A stretch of 64,000 nt of DNA from Aphidius gifuensis (Eukaryota; Arthropoda; Insecta; Hymenoptera; Braconidae), in NCBI RefSeq assembly GCF_014905175.1, contig NC_057792.1:1984001-2048000 (forward strand), given 5' to 3'. Shown piece after piece: positions 1 to 15,099 of the stretch. The notes under the pieces were generated by a model that worked only from the letters and a program-made list of their open reading frames with translations, ran no database searches and was not told where the DNA came from. Within the stretch, counting starts at the first letter, position 1, and each line of letters opens with the position of its first letter. Position numbers and translations under genes: made by a program.

Positions 1-2520
1 CTCTTATCATTTTACATCATTAATCCAGCATCATTAATTTTCTTTTTTTTTTATTTATTTTTTTTATATCAAGGTACACACGTAGACTATAGTGACCCTC
101 ATGTGATTTTACATGTAGATTTATTCAAAGACTGACTATTTGACTTGAAAATTTAAGTTATTAGTTAAATTTATTTATTTATAATATGTTGGTCAAGTTT
201 AACATTAATTAATTGATTTATTTTTAATTTAATTATCATTTTATTTGGGTTAGCTTTAAATTTTCAAGTGTTTTTTAAAGATTGTTTTTTTTTTTTTTTT
301 AAAACAAAAGTTTAAAGATTATTTTTCTAAGAAAAAAGACAATTTATATTGAGATTTATTTCAACGATAAAATTGATTATCTAGAGATTCATTTATTTTA
401 TAAATTTTATTCGCTTGTTTTTAACTGGAAAAAATAATAACGTAACGATGAACTCGATTTTTCACGAAATTAAGTAAAATTATTTCACAATAAACTTTCA
501 CGTGGATATTTAAAAATAATTTTATGCAATTATTATCATGATGGATAAATTGATTTAACCAAAGCATTAATATTAAATTAAAAATCATATTTTAAAGATG
601 CATTTGTTGATTTTTTTTTTTGTAGGAAAAATTAAAGATAATTTAGTGTTGTATCATATATATTTTTGTATTTATTTATTTAATTATAAATATATATTTT
701 ATTTATGAATACAAGTTTCACTGAAAGACTCTCACTTGGGCACGTGTCGGTGAACTCGTTGGTTTGTTTTGTTCATGTAATGCAACGAGATAATTATTGA
801 TTTATAATTTTGATAAGAATACATATTCATGTTGGTATCAACAGACAGGAAAAAAGAAAAAACTATATGATTTGTTGCATTTTCATATTTTTGTCCGATT
901 TATTAACAACATTAACTATATTTTTTTTAATTTATACAAATTTTTTCGTTTCCTTGTATGATAAACTAATTTTCACAATTATATATAATTTTATTATTAT
1001 TATATTATATTTTTTATATAAATTTATAATTTTTTAACAAATTAAAATTAATGCAGAAAATTTATCTTATTTTAAATAATCCCTTATGGATTTTAATCCA
1101 AGTTGCAAAATAAAGAAAAAAAAAAAACCAAGATGTTTTTTCGTATAAAAAAGTAATATTAATAATAGTAAAAGAAAACTGAGAAATGTGGTGTCAACTG
1201 GTTGGGCCACGTATACTGTAAATTGCGGGATATATTTACAATGCTCTTTACATAAAATTTCTAGTATATATATATGTATGCAAGTCTTATAGATCCAATG
1301 CTATAACGTACTTTATAGTTCACATTAAAAGCACTGTACAACCCTGATATGAGCACATTAATCTATTCTCGTTTAATACACTTATAGACAAAATATCATC
1401 ATGGTCATTTATATAAATATATATATATTTTTGACCTTTTGTTTATACATTAACAATTATTATTTAAAACATAATTAATAATAATAGGTATATTTTAATG
1501 ATAATCAATCGAAATTAAATTTAAAAAAAATCAATTAATTTGATTTTTTTTTGGGAATTATTGTGTATTTTTTTAACTGCTAATTTTTAATGAGATGAAA
1601 AATATTTAAGATTAATTTTAATATATTTATATGGACCCGCCATTTTCGTGGTTTCTTGGTGGGTGTTTATTGAAGAGAGTGGGACGATGAAGGCGGGGAA
1701 ATGGAATAAAACGAGCAATATTGTTTAACTGAAAAAAATAATATAATTTAATTTTTTTATTGATGAAATATTTATCAAAAAAAATTAGTCATAATATTAT
1801 TAATTATTTTTTATAATTTTTAAAATAAAATTAATATTTTAGTTTGTATTTTTTGTTTATAAATTTATAATAATGCAATTTGAAATAAAACGTTGAGAAT
1901 AAACAATAAATCATACTTGACAGAAGTAAAAAAAAGGAAAAAAAAAATTCGTACGCCATGAAGCATAAAAAGGCACGGACACTTTTTATCTTGAATATAA
2001 AGTCATATGCAAATTTAATTTATACCTGGGTACCTTACCAAAAAATCAATTGAAATTGACCTGACTAAAACATATGGACCACTTGGATCTTTATATAACA
2101 AAGGACACGTCATAAAGGGATGACCAAAAATATTTTTGGTCATTACATCTCGCCAGCAAAAAAAATATATACTGAGTCAAAAGGTTTTTTTTTAAGATTT
2201 ATGGGAATTTTAACACTAACGGTTATTATTTTTTTTATCATAAGAGTTCTGAATCATGAGGATTATTTTTTTTATCTTATTGTCATGAAGGAAGTTCAAA
2301 GAAAATCGTCAGAGATGGTTTTTTTTTCATTATTAATCTATAGATAGAAAAAAATTTGTTATCACTGCTTCGCAGCAAAATTCCCAGGTAGAAAATTTTT
2401 TAAACAGCTGACTTGTTGCTTAATTTAATTTTCACAATATTGAATCGAAAAAAAATTATTTGCACATAATTAAAAATATTTATATGAGATTAGATTTCGT
2501 CTGTGATTTATCTAGAAAAA
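1..2520. other. A+T-rich non-coding stretch
   Basis: No supportable gene. The short open frames are phenylalanine/isoleucine-rich readings of poly(T)/poly(A). Two palindromic CACGTG E-boxes are present (499-504 and 741-746). A small G+C-richer island lies at about 1630-1715 (around GGACCCGCC and AAGGCGGGG). It shows no convincing splice sites or reading frame. Confidence 0.6.
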
Positions 2521-2742
2521 AAAAATCAGCCTCTGTGGGGTTTCGCTTGAATATTGTCAGGTGTTCCTAGCATTTAAATATATAGATAAGATGAATATAA
2601 AAAATAAAAAAAAACAGTCATACCAAGTTTGGTTTTGAGGGCAGTGCATGATAATGTAAAATTGATTTTTTCAAGAATATCTAAATTCGGAGAATAGTGT
2701 CGATGACAGATAACTAATGGACATTTTTTTTTTTGTTTCCAG

Positions 2743-2785
2743 ATTTTATCATGAACATGGTGACACATTGGAGCACGTGTTATTG
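2743..2785 (+). other. Candidate 43-bp internal exon
   Basis: A strong acceptor (T-tract, then TTTCCAG) is followed 43 bp later by a strong donor, TTG|GTGAGTAA. Two of three frames are open, but the block is too short for a family call. A CACGTG E-box lies inside it (2774-2779). Read as an exon it could belong to a long plus-strand transcript, but no partner exon is recognised nearby. It could also be a chance pairing of splice-like sites inside a conserved non-coding island. Confidence 0.25.
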
Positions 2786-2789
2786 GTGA

Positions 2790-5700
2790 GTAAAAAATAT
2801 AATTATATATTCGTTAATAGATTTTAAAAATATAACTGCGCGTTAGAAAATAAAAAAAATTAAAATCGAAGAATTAATTTTTTTTTTAAACAAAATTTAT
2901 CTTGTTATTTGAAAAAAAATATAAAATTGAAAAACAACCACTTGTTGTGAGACAAAAAATAAAAATTTCCATTTCTTTAATTCTTTCTAAAAATATTTAA
3001 AATAGATTATTTAAAGATAAAAAAGCAAGAGAGAAAGAGAGAGAGAGAGTCTAAATCCAGTCTAAAAGATAAAATTAAAAAGAAAAAAGTTTATCATATT
3101 TATTTTTTATAATTTTTTTAGCTAACAAAAAAAAAAATGTACTTGAATTTTGTAGTACATTTCAGTGCACTTTGATAAGAATTCAAACACAAATTTTAAA
3201 TACTCAACAATAAAAAATAATTATAGAAAAAAAAATATAAAAAAATATATAAAATTGCTATAAAAATTGTTGGTGTTTTCAGTTTGAATATTTTGTTATC
3301 ATAAATATACCAACAATTGACCTCGAAAACTTGAAAATTAATACAGCCAATTGTCCAAGTATATAATTGATGTGATAACACGTGTGCATGACCTCCATAT
3401 AATTTTTTTCTCCTATATCAAGTATAAATATCCATCAATATTTTTTTTTCCACTAAAAATTTCTTATAAAAATTTTCAAACAATAATTAAAACAAAATCA
3501 ACTCAATTAAAATATCAACTGTAATTTCCACTTACAACTTGATATAATACATATATTTTTAAATTAAAAAAAAAAATATTTTAATATTATTTATTCAACA
3601 CCTTCGAAAAATAAATAAATAAAAAAATTTATCTCGTTTTTTGTCTGAATTCTCGAGTGATGCTGTACTGTCAATATTAAATATAATATAAAAAAAAAAA
3701 TCCACAAGATTTCTCGTAAGACTCGAGAAAAAAAGAAATAAAAAAAATATAAAACTGATAAAGTCAAAAGCGATTAGATGAGTTTTTATATTTATATACT
3801 TGAGAATATCATCCTCACCCATGTTTGATCAATGATGTCATAAATACTTTTGCGGTCCATCCGGTGTTAAATAAAAAAATTCATCTCATCTTTAAATTTA
3901 AAACCCAAAATATCAACAAATCTCTAAACTATCCAGTTATAATTTTTATTTAGAAAAAAAGCTAATCAACATTAGCCTAATTTTCAATTTTCTAAAAAAT
4001 TACTTTTGACAATGTCCATTATTTTCATAGTATAATTTAATCATTTTAAATATAATTTTTGAATGATTTGATGGGTCATGTATGTAAAGAGGGACAAAAA
4101 GAAAAGAGTAGTGAGGAGAAAAGATTAAAAAAAAAAAAAAAAGTCATGTGAATAGTGAGTGACACACGCGGGAGACCGGTATTACGAAGGTTGCATACGA
4201 AACAGACCAATAGGTATATATTTTTTTTCATGATGTAGCTGAAGAAATAATAAAAAAAAAAAAAATTATACGTACTCGCGGGTGTATCACTGACGCTTTT
4301 GTAAATGTAGGTTATCCGTTATAGTATCACACAACGATTGGACGTGAATATACTATTTTTTAGTGCCACGTACTGACAGAAAGTACTTGAGTTCCGCGGG
4401 ACGACATGACTTTCTTATTGCCATCTTCATCATAATTAAATTAAGATGATGAAAACATTAAGCAAATAAAAAAGCTATATTAATTAAATATATATTATGT
4501 ATAAATTAATTTTTTTATCATTCATTTCATTATTGTTTAAATAATTATTATAATTTTTAATTTGTTTAATGTTTTTTTTTTTTAATTTTTTTATGTTATT
4601 GTTGATGATGAATTTTTATTGATTCCCCTCAGATCCAACACATGGCTCTATGTAAATATATATTAATAATACCTGTGTCCAATAATTTTTATAAGCCACC
4701 TATATTTTTTATTTTTTTCTTTCCCTTCTCTATTATATTCTCATCATCATCATCAACGTCATATTTTATTTCCCTTGGTTTATGAATAATTAAAGCTCAA
4801 CTTAAATAATTAATTTACAGAAAAAAAAGCACTAAGATAATTATTATAATAAATATATAATTTTTTTTAATACTTTATAATTTATCATTGAGTAAATTTT
4901 TTATTTCATTTTGGTATATGGTTTTTTTTTATGTATATTTTTTTTTGGGATGCCTCATTGACAGTCGTGTCTCGTTGGCTTTGAAAGATGAAGGGAAATA
5001 AAGGACATTTATAAAAAGCACATGATGAATATTTAAAAAATATTGAAAAATTATAAAATGATTTTTTTTATTTCAAATCTTTGTTGTGGAAAGAATAAAA
5101 TATTGAAATAATTGAAATTAAATTTTTAAGTATCTAGGATAATTATATTTTGATGTTGTCTAAATACTAGACTAATAATTTCATATAAAATTTATGCTTA
5201 AAAATATTTTTTCTAACAATGATAACTTTTGGCAAAAAAAAAATTCGAAAAATTGAGATTTTGATGCAAAAAAAAGATAAGATTTTCTTTCTCATGGGAA
5301 AAAAAGGGTTGTTAATTTTGAACAATAGTATAAATGAGTTTGGTTTACATTTAAATTAAATAAAAAATATATATATGTATTTTTTTTTTATTGTTACGTG
5401 GTGGGATATATAGAGTCGAGTTGCGCTCGGAGGCTGTGCGGACGTGAGAGACAGGTAGTTCACTTCCGGTCGGCTTGCTTCGAAGCCTATTGTAAGCCAT
5501 CCTATATGCCACACAAGTTTTTTTTAAATGCCACAAAGTATACACACATATACCTGCTTATATATCATATAAAAAATAAAATTAAATAACAAATATATAC
5601 ATAGATGTATTATGACTTTAGGGAGAGATAATACGTCATGCTCTCATGTAGGTGGATGACTACCATCATCCGAGTCTTTCAAATCATTGATGCTTTTGTA

Positions 5701-8250
5701 TGGTTCTTTTTTTTTTTTTTTTTCTTTTTTTTTAAATTATATTATTATGTTTTTATCTCATTGATATACATGAATTTTTTGGTAATTTTTTTCATTTTTA
5801 TTTCTTTAAAAAATATTTTTCATTTGATAGATTTTATTGTTCATATTTTTTTTATTTTTTATTCATCTTCTGTTATTTTTCTTTTTTAACAATTTTTTTT
5901 CTTACTTGTCACAATGGGCAGGGATTTATTTCAAGTATCTATGGATTTTTCAAGTTGTAAATATATTATTTTAATTTTTATAAAAGAAATTTTATTTTTA
6001 GACTGAAAAAAAAATTTAAATAATAGAAAAAATTATGTTTTTAGATTATATTTGTAATTATTGTTGATTTAGTATTTTTTTTTTGATGATTATCATTGTT
6101 TTTAAAATATTGATTATCACTCTTTCAATTATCTAGATAAACTTTGGCGATAAAAAAACAATTTAATTTGTAATTTTCATAAAAAAATTAACTGTTTTCT
6201 TTGGCTGGGTTGTATTTCTCGTGACTTGATATTTTTTGCTGCAGGTCATGTTTATCAAAAAATTATTTCTAAGCAAAATATTTGTAAAATAATACTTCTA
6301 GTATTTAGACAACACTTCAATATTGTTATCCTAAAATTTTTATAATTTAATTTCAACTACTTTTTATATTTTTTTACATTTTACTGTTCGTTTTTTTTTT
6401 TTTTACTTGAAAAAAGCTTACTTACACTTCAAGTTATACACCTGATTAGATAAACAATTTCATCGACAATAACAATTTCAAATACTCAACAATAATAAAA
6501 AAAAAATATTTAAAAATAACAGACATGTAAAAATATATATATTTTTATAATTTAAAAATTCCATAAATATCTAATTTATAAAATTGAAAAATTCAAAAAA
6601 TTACTTATTAAATTTTCAGTGCATTATTCGGTCACACAGCAAAGCTTCAGCTGATGCAATTGACATAACGTTTTTAAAAAAAAAAAATTTATAAATTATA
6701 TTTATTTCTAATTTCAATGCAAAATGTGAATTATCATTATCTTATCGATTTTGTGGATAAAAAATTGAACGTGTTTATGATACTGAGAAAATGATCTTAT
6801 CAGATGCTACATTATAGATCTTTTGTTAAACCTTTTTATTATTTTATTTTTTATATTACATTCTTAGTATCCCCGGATCGATTAATGAACTTGTCATTTT
6901 CATACGAATAATGGAAAATTCATTTTCACAATATTCTTAAAATTAAATTAATCTCTCTTGTCATGCCATTACACATCAATTATTAAAGACCACAATAATC
7001 CAATTTTAAATAAAATAAATTATTAAATAAATATCATAAAATTGAAAATGTATATTAAAAAATATATTTCAACATCTTTCGTTTTTAAAAGATATATACA
7101 CTCAATTGAATGACAAAGGTGTGCCACGATCATTTTTTTTTTTTTATTCTTCTTTTTATTTGGGGGGAAAAGAGCTCATTTTAAAATGAGATAATACCAA
7201 TACTGTTGCCATATATACATGTATACACAGGTGCTATTAAATTTAAGAGAGAACCACGCGCGCAGATGCTGCGAGTCTTTACGAGAATAAAAAATATATA
7301 ATAATGATAATAATAATAATAAAGATAAAAAAAAAAATGAACCAAACTCAAGCTTCTTTTTCGAGTTGAATGTTATCTTGGAGACTGGATGATATGTGTC
7401 TTTGTACCGGTTTAGCTCATTCTATCATCGAGCAATTATTCAAAAAAATAAAAAAAGAGAAAAATATATAAAAAGAGCTGTTTAAAACTATATATTTTAG
7501 TTCATGATCGTTTTAGCCATAGAGGAAGTTAAAAAAAATAATAGATGAATGAGAAAAAATTGGAGTATTGAAGTGGAGTATTTTTTTTTTTTTTTGATCG
7601 ATGGTTTTTTGGAGTAAATGGAAAAAAAATATATATATTTATGAGTTGGAAAATGTGGTTTAACATCTCGGGGTTATAAAACATGTGGGCACGTGCGGGA
7701 AAAAAAAATAATAAATAAAAGGTGGAAAGTGAGTGGACGAAAGAAGAAGTTAAAGACCAGCAGGTTGTTTTTTGTAGACAGGTGGCTGTATATAGAGCCA
7801 GAAGAATAAAATTCAATGCCAAACTTGAAAGTTATAAGAAAATTATAAAAAAGTAAACAGAGAAATTTGAAAATTAAATTTAAATTTATAAGTTAATGAA
7901 ATTTTTTAAAATTCATAATGAACTTTATGGGAAAATTCACTTTTAAAATATTTATAAATTTTATTATTTTTAAAGCTAAATTGCTAGTTCAAAATTAGTT
8001 CAAAAAATTATATTTATTTTTAAATTTAAAATAGATTTACTGTAGATCAGTAGATTATTTAAAAATAATTTTTCATTGAAAAATTTTCCTGTTTGTTAAT
8101 TTTTTTTCATCATAAAATTACCAACGAAAGAAATAAATTTATTTAAATTAATTTAACGTTAAATAAAATATTCTAAATTTTTAAATTTATATTAAAAAGT
8201 ACATATGAATCAAATAGAATTTTTATTTAATTTTTTTTTTTGCTTGTGTA
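2790..8250. other. A+T-rich non-coding stretch with small islands
   Basis: No supportable gene. G+C-richer islands lie at about 4155-4410, 5395-5520, 7240-7440 and 7660-7815. CACGTG E-boxes are at 3379-3384 and 7690-7695. A short GA-rich run lies at 3027-3050 and a CAT-repeat run near 4740-4756. Everything else is A/T-rich sequence with homopolymers; the T-tract around 5708-5736 is long enough to be assembly-sensitive. Confidence 0.55.
3027..3050 (+). repeat. GA-rich microsatellite
   Basis: Imperfect GA/GAAA dinucleotide run directly visible in the sequence. Confidence 0.7.
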
Positions 8251-8254
8251 TTTG

Positions 8255-8405
8255 TACGTCCTCGAAACTCTCGACAGAAGAGACCGCACATCAGAAGGAA
8301 TAGAATGAAAACAATGAGGCAAACTTGCACAGCCTCGGTTTACAATTCAACAGACCATGAAGATGCAATAATTTGCGCTAACGCTCTCCTTCGAGGAAAT
8401 ACATA
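8255..8405. other. G+C-richer island open in several frames
   Basis: A 150-bp patch of balanced composition in the A+T desert. All three forward frames stay open for about 18-50 codons. One contains an ATG-initiated frame of about 33 codons ending at TAA (about 8405). Because all frames are open and no strong acceptor/donor pair bounds it, a conserved non-coding element or an untranslated exon is as likely as a coding exon. Confidence 0.3.
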
Positions 8406-11400
8406 AACAACAACTATGGAATAAATATACAATTGTATTTCATATATATAAGTACAAGAAAAAAAAATTGTTGAGACGATGCTTATAAGCATCCACTATG
8501 TCTACTCGCACGCCACACTGATTTTAACGAAATTTTTATTCATTTTTTCGTTTTTTATTATCGCTGCTTTTTTTATTTCACTTTTTATCAAGCATGAAAG
8601 AAAAAAAAAATGCAATTTCATATTTTCATTGAAATTTACTCGGTCAATTTATGAATTACATTTTTTTTTTAATTCTCAAATGATATTCATGAAAAATTTA
8701 AAAAAAAAAAAATTTACAATTGAATTTTTTGTTAAATTCATTTTACAATGTGTTCATTTAATCTTTTAAATTTTGTTTTATAAATATTGAATGGTTTTCA
8801 TTTTATTTAAAATAAAATTAATTGTTCTTTAATTTTTTTTTTGTAATAAATATTTTTTAAATTCTTGAATATACCATTGAGAAAATATGAAAAAAAATTA
8901 CAATTAAATTTACTCTTTCAATTTGTATTCTATAAATAATAATTTAAAAAATTATTAACATTAAATGCAATTCAATGCGCAGTTTATAAAATTAAATAAT
9001 AATTTTTCATAAGACAATTCATAAAAAAAAAATTTGATACTCAGGAGTCTTGTTAACAGCTTACGTCTCGATAAAAAAAAAAAAAAAAAAAAAATTTATA
9101 AATACAGATGTTTATCAGTTGAAATGAGCTTCAAATTTCTCGGTAAATTTGAGGAGATTGAACTCAATAAAATAAAAATATTTTTTTTTTTTTCATAATG
9201 AATTTTAAAGACAGATAATTAATTGATTATATTTACATAATAGAATTTATATCTAATCATCAATTATATTTAATAAAAATGTCCTTGTAAAGATGCAAAG
9301 ACAAAATAACGATGCAAATCTTTTGTTAATTTTACAAGAATAATTTTTATTTATATAATTTGATGATGATGATGATAGCTTTATGATGATTATTTAAAAA
9401 ATATACAAATTCATCTCGTTGAGTATTGAAAAAGTGCAGTTATATGTTTTAATATTTTTTATTTTGAGTTTAATAAATTCTTCATTGTCTTTATGTACAC
9501 TTGAGTTGAAGAAAGATGATATTACGCTTAGCTCGCATCTGATTGCACTCTATAAAAATAACCTCTTATGTATATCTGTCATTGTTTTTTTATTTTTAAA
9601 TTTTATTGTGCAGTTTTTCATTAATGTATCATTTGCAAAAGATAAGAACAATCTTGACTTCCGGACGAGTTGTATGTTTTTAAATGACATTTGATCCTGA
9701 CATTTATGCGCGTGCCTTTCTTGCTTCTTCAAGTCCTTTGTAAACTTCCGGTGGTCAAATATAAAATAATAATAATAATTTTAAAATCATCTAAAAGTTT
9801 CGTAAATTTTAATTTAAAAAAAATTTGTTCTTCATTATGTATTACGTTATGTAATTATGAGTTTCTAATTATGGGTTTTGAATTTACCTCAGTGTGACAA
9901 TAAAAAATTTGTTATTTTTCTTGTATTAATGATTTTTTTTTTTAATTTCAACATGAAAATTTAAAAGTTTTTTAAATGGATACAAATTTTTATTTGATCT
10001 AATTATTATTTATCATAATAGAGGTTTTAAAAATGATTTTTATTTTAATTTACAAATGATAGATTGAATATTTAAATTAGGCAAAACAATTAAGTATTGT
10101 TTAAAGTATTTCGTGTTAAATTTTCACTAAAATGTTTCGCTAGATTCGTTGTAAAATTGATTTTTATTATTTCTTTGATGATGAAAATAATAAGTGATAT
10201 AGGAAAAAGGTTTAAAGTCCACTTGGCAACCAACAATGTATCTATATATAAACAAAAGCATATTATTAAAAATTTATCTTGTTATGCGAGAAACACCATT
10301 TCCTTCTTAGACATTTTCTCCCAACACATCCCAGTGCATTCATGCGACAGTCAGTATAGCCATATAATATACAAGAGAAATGCATAAAATATAATAGAAT
10401 TGAATTTTCTCGTTGACGCAGTCAAAGACAGGAAGACAATGAATGAAAGAAGCTATATGACATGGTGTCGAAAGACAAAAATAATAAAATATAAAATGAA
10501 AAATTTAAACGTGTATAGTACGCGGACAGGAAGTGGCTTTTTTATATATGAAGTGGTCAAATGACACGTGTTGAACAAGCTTCAAGATCCATTGGCAAAT
10601 CCTGTTTAAAACAAAAAAAAATAACGAATAAAGATATATAAATTTTTCTTGTTTAGAGACTGGAAAAGATCAAGCCCCCTCAATATGTATAAATGGCAAA
10701 CTGGATTTACTATTTTAAAAAATCATTGATATATTTCAAGGGTCAAGGGGGGACAATAAAAATTATATTTAAAGGACACGTGTGACCTTTTTGACCATCG
10801 GGTTAAAAGCCCTGACTGGACGATTTAAAAATCAAACGAGACAAAAATTTAAATGGTCAATTGAATTATCAAAATTTAAATGCAGAAATTTTTTAAATTA
10901 CCTGCTGGATTTATTTTTTGATCATCCCTTTTTTTTTTTTTTTTAATAATTGCTCGGGTCATTGACACTTTGATATTTTTTTTTATTGTGAAATTTTTAA
11001 AATACCATCGTGACGTCAGAGTGTAAATTGTGATATTTGCTGAGTCTTGGATAAATTTTTAAGTGAAGAAAAAAAAAATTAAAATCAAAGTGATTTAATT
11101 CTCAGGATTTAATCGTGCATACACATCAGTCTTTTTAATTTTTTATTTAATTTTTTTGAGGACAATATATGTAACGACACTTGCCACATCTTTTTCTGTA
11201 TGCTGTTACATTTTTATTTATATATATTGTTTTTTTTTTTTATTCTTCAACAAACAGTTATGTTTTTGTATCTGGTTTTTATTTTGTATCTGATAGCAAT
11301 GTCTTGCGGACCAGTGTCAAATTATGGAGCGTGAGAGTTTCGAGATTTTTGAGAAACAATTTAATTATAATTTTTGAAAAATTATTATTTGTTCTGGTTT

Positions 11401-14400
11401 AACTGGATTATATTATCTTAAATCTTATTTCTTTTTTAATTTTATTTTTAAATGAAAATTTATGGGGAGGCTGGTCCATACATTCACTTAGTTTTTGATA
11501 AATCAATTTGCTATTTTTTTTTCAATAAAAATATAAAAAAAGTGGATGTCTTTTATGTAAAAATAATTAATTATTTGTCTTGGAAATTTAAAATACTCAA
11601 GTAATCTAAAAATATTATTTTAAAAATATAAATAAATTCTTATAAATATTCAAAACAATTAAAAAAATCTCACAATCCAATAAAAGTTTTCTTTTTTATT
11701 AGCTCAGATGACTGATGAGAAATTTCTTTTTTTATTTCACTCTAAAAAAATGTTCCCCTCTGATGCACCACCCTGCGTGCAGTTGAAATCAGGAAAAAAT
11801 CATTACGTAAATATCTCATCACGAAAAAAAAAAAAAACATAAATGCCCACTGCATGAAAAAAAAGTAAAATATATATACCAACAAAATCCATAAATTCAA
11901 TTTAATTATAAACTCAAATTTTAATTTTCAATAAAGTTATAAATGACATTATCATAAAATCTTTTATCCATTTATAAAAAAAAAAAATTGAATTAAATAA
12001 ATAAATAATTAATAATGTTTAAATATAAAAAATAAAAGTGATTTTTGATTAGGTTAAAGAACATTATTATAGCTTGAGCGTTTCTCTCGTGTTAATTAAA
12101 AAAAGTGTGCAATAAAAAAATATATCTGTAGTGGTTTATGTAAGTTGCACAAACTGGATATTATAAAAAATAAAACAGTAAATGAAAATTAAGTAATTAA
12201 AATAATAATTCAAATTTAAAATAATATTTCAATAATAAATCGAGTGATAAGAAGGATTTATAATTATCAAGCCACAAGTTTAAATATATTTAACAAGAAA
12301 AAGAAAAATTACCAGGAAAAAAACAAAAAACAATTTTCTCCTCAGCTTCTTTTAATTTCCTGGCATCATATCGCATCGCGTTTTGCATCAAGCACATTTA
12401 TCTTCCGGATTGCGATGCTCTCATGGAGAAACATAAATGCCTACACTTTCGATTAAAAAATAAATACAATCACTTTTTTTATTTTTCCATTAAAATGAAT
12501 ATTTTAAATTAACCAAAATTGATTTGATAGATTTAGGAAATTTTTAGGTATCATTAACAATTTATAATTATGCGAAAATTATTATTTAACTTGTAAAAAA
12601 TTTATTTAAATTCCGGGTTCAATGTTTGCATTAATCGATATGTTATTTACTCATTTCTCGTTGGGATGCAATAAACGAACACATTATACACTTTCCGGGA
12701 TGATTCAACAATACGAATAAATAAATATAAAAAAAATAAAATAAAAATTATATAAATTGAATAAATAATAATAAAATTTTAAAATAAAAAAAACATGGTA
12801 TATAGCGTTTGCATCATTTGACATCAGAAAACATATCTTATCATTTTATCACTATCGGTAAATATCAATTTAGGTGTTTCATCTTCTGTCGATTGCAAAT
12901 CTTTTAAATTCAACATCTTTAACCCACTTAAATATTCTCTCACATGAAAAAATATACGTTAAAAAAAATATAAAAAAATTTTTAAATATATTTTACAAAA
13001 AACAAACTGGTCCAAACATTAAATTAAATTACATGTCTAGAGATGAAAAATTATATTTAAATATTATCCAAGATAAGAATTTTTTTAACTTGTTTTTTAA
13101 AATTCTAAGAAATTATTTATATTTGTATAAATGTCGAGAATAAAAAAGTATTTCGATTGAGAAACGTATTAAAGGTCTCAGAGACACATACGTATATTTT
13201 TTTTATTTTTAAAAAATTTTTTTTTTCTTTAGAAGCTGTATCAACAAAGTCAAACTTCTGGAACGATAGATGTATTTTTTTTTTTTTATTCTTGACATCC
13301 CAATGTGCGCGTGTATTTATTATTAAATTAAAGACATATTGATAATCAGATATGAAAAAAAAAAAAAAAAAACCATATTGCATAATCGAATAAAAATATA
13401 ATTTGACAAATTTACAATAATTTTTAAATATATTTTCATATGGGATTAAAATTGACCTATTAATTTCAAAATTTAATAAATAAATACAAGTGCTTAATAA
13501 CGTTGAAAAAAAAAAAAAATATAGGTTGTATTATTGAAACATGTTTGAATATATTTATCATCATAAATATAAACATGTTTATGTATTTTTTTTTTCATAA
13601 AAAAAAATCGAAAATGATTAATTTGAGTTTTGAAAAATATATTCAATTTGTGTCAATGACAAAATCCAATTAACACAAGTGTCTATCTTGCTCATCTCAA
13701 TACTAAAATAAATTTATTTCCTAAAAATTATTTAATATTAGATTCAAAAATATATAAATAATAAAAAAATGAAAAAAAAAAAAGATATACACATAATTCC
13801 GAGGATATAAATTTTGGACCAAAAATGATTAAGATTATATTTCAACAGAAGGTCATATTGATAAGCTCATGTTACATTAAATGAGATTAAAATGATACTT
13901 GAGCGATTGACAAGGTTGTGTCTTAGCTTGTTAATCATAAACAAATGTCTCTCCTTCATTCAACAACTATATTATTACCTTTTCATCTCTCTCTTTAATT
14001 TATTATTATTATATTTTGTTTTATTATTTTCATTTTTTATTTATTATTATTTTATTCTGTCTCCTTGTGTACCTGATGGTCACTTGATCATAACGAGATA
14101 ACGTAAAGTACATCTTTTATCTTTTTTAAAATTGTTGTTTTTCAACGATACACAAGCATCAGTGATATAACAGTTAATCTGCATCCGCGATGCTGATAAA
14201 AATAATAGTTCAACTTTTTTATTAATTCATTTAAGCTATTTCCATATTTTTTAAATTTTACATTTGACCTTTTTTTTTTATTTCATTCAAGTCTATCAAA
14301 AAGTTTAATTTATTGTGTAGTTTAATTTATTGTTCTTTTCTTAAATTATTGAAATGTGATTTTAAAATTATTTTGGTGCTTTTTTTCGGGACTGTATGAA

Positions 14401-14850
14401 TCACAACTTGGTTTTTTTTTTTGTATTGAAAATAGATATGGGTGTATGAGTCAGAAGTTTTAAAATTATTGTAGTACGTGTTTAATATCCCACACCTTCA
14501 TCTGACGTTGTTTCAATTAGTATTCATCATCACCATGAAAAAAAAGATAAAGAAAAAAAAAACCTAGGTAAAAATTGATTTAAAAAAATAAAAACTGATT
14601 GGTAAAAAATAGCAATGATTGTTTAACGATGTTTTAAAAATAAATTTGACGATTTTTTATCAGAAGAGAAAATATTTTATAAGAAAATAATAAAATCTGA
14701 TGGATCATTGAGAGTTTTATCAATGCTCAGTTGATTATTGCAGATGATACATGTATTTTGTACATCACGTTGATACTAATCACGTATATCAATAGTTTTT
14801 TTTTTTTATTGATACTTAAAATATTAATAAAATTATATAAAAAATATAAA
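8406..14850. other. A+T-rich non-coding stretch
   Basis: No supportable gene. Items seen: a GAT microsatellite near 9361-9377; a perfect palindromic CRE at 11011-11018; E-boxes CACGTG at 10565-10570 and 10777-10782; a small island at 12350-12450 with repeated GCAT/ATCGCATCGCG-like words; long A-tracts near 9069-9093. Confidence 0.55.
11011..11018. promoter_or_regulatory. CRE-type palindrome TGACGTCA
   Basis: Perfect 8-bp cAMP-response-element palindrome (TGACGTCA), the consensus site for CREB/ATF bZIP dimers. It lies in A+T-rich non-coding DNA with no gene nearby to assign it to. Function is inferred from the motif alone. Confidence 0.3.
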
Positions 14851-14856
14851 ACTCAC

Positions 14857-15050
14857 TGATGTCGGAGATTGTTGATAGCCAGATACACTCCAAGGCCATT
14901 TGATGATAGTCTCAATGACAATAATAGCTCGATATTTGGTCCAATTATTTGAACAGTCGATATTGAAAAAAAAAATGTATAAAATATCTTTATATAATAT
15001 CGCACTTTGGTTGGTCTGGATGACGACTGTATCACTCAACGTGAGAAACA
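14857..15050 (-). other. Candidate minus-strand exon ending in a strong donor
   Basis: On the minus strand this island ends in CATCA|GTGAGTTTTA, a near-consensus donor (GT at 14855-14856). Two overlapping frames are open upstream of it for more than 35 codons. No clear acceptor precedes it unless the AG at 14911-14912 is used, which would give a 54-bp exon. It could be a first exon, an internal exon or a chance donor. No product can be named. Confidence 0.2.
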
Positions 15051-15099
15051 AATCTGTACAGTTTTTTTAAAAAATCTCAGGAGAATAATCTAGAGTATA

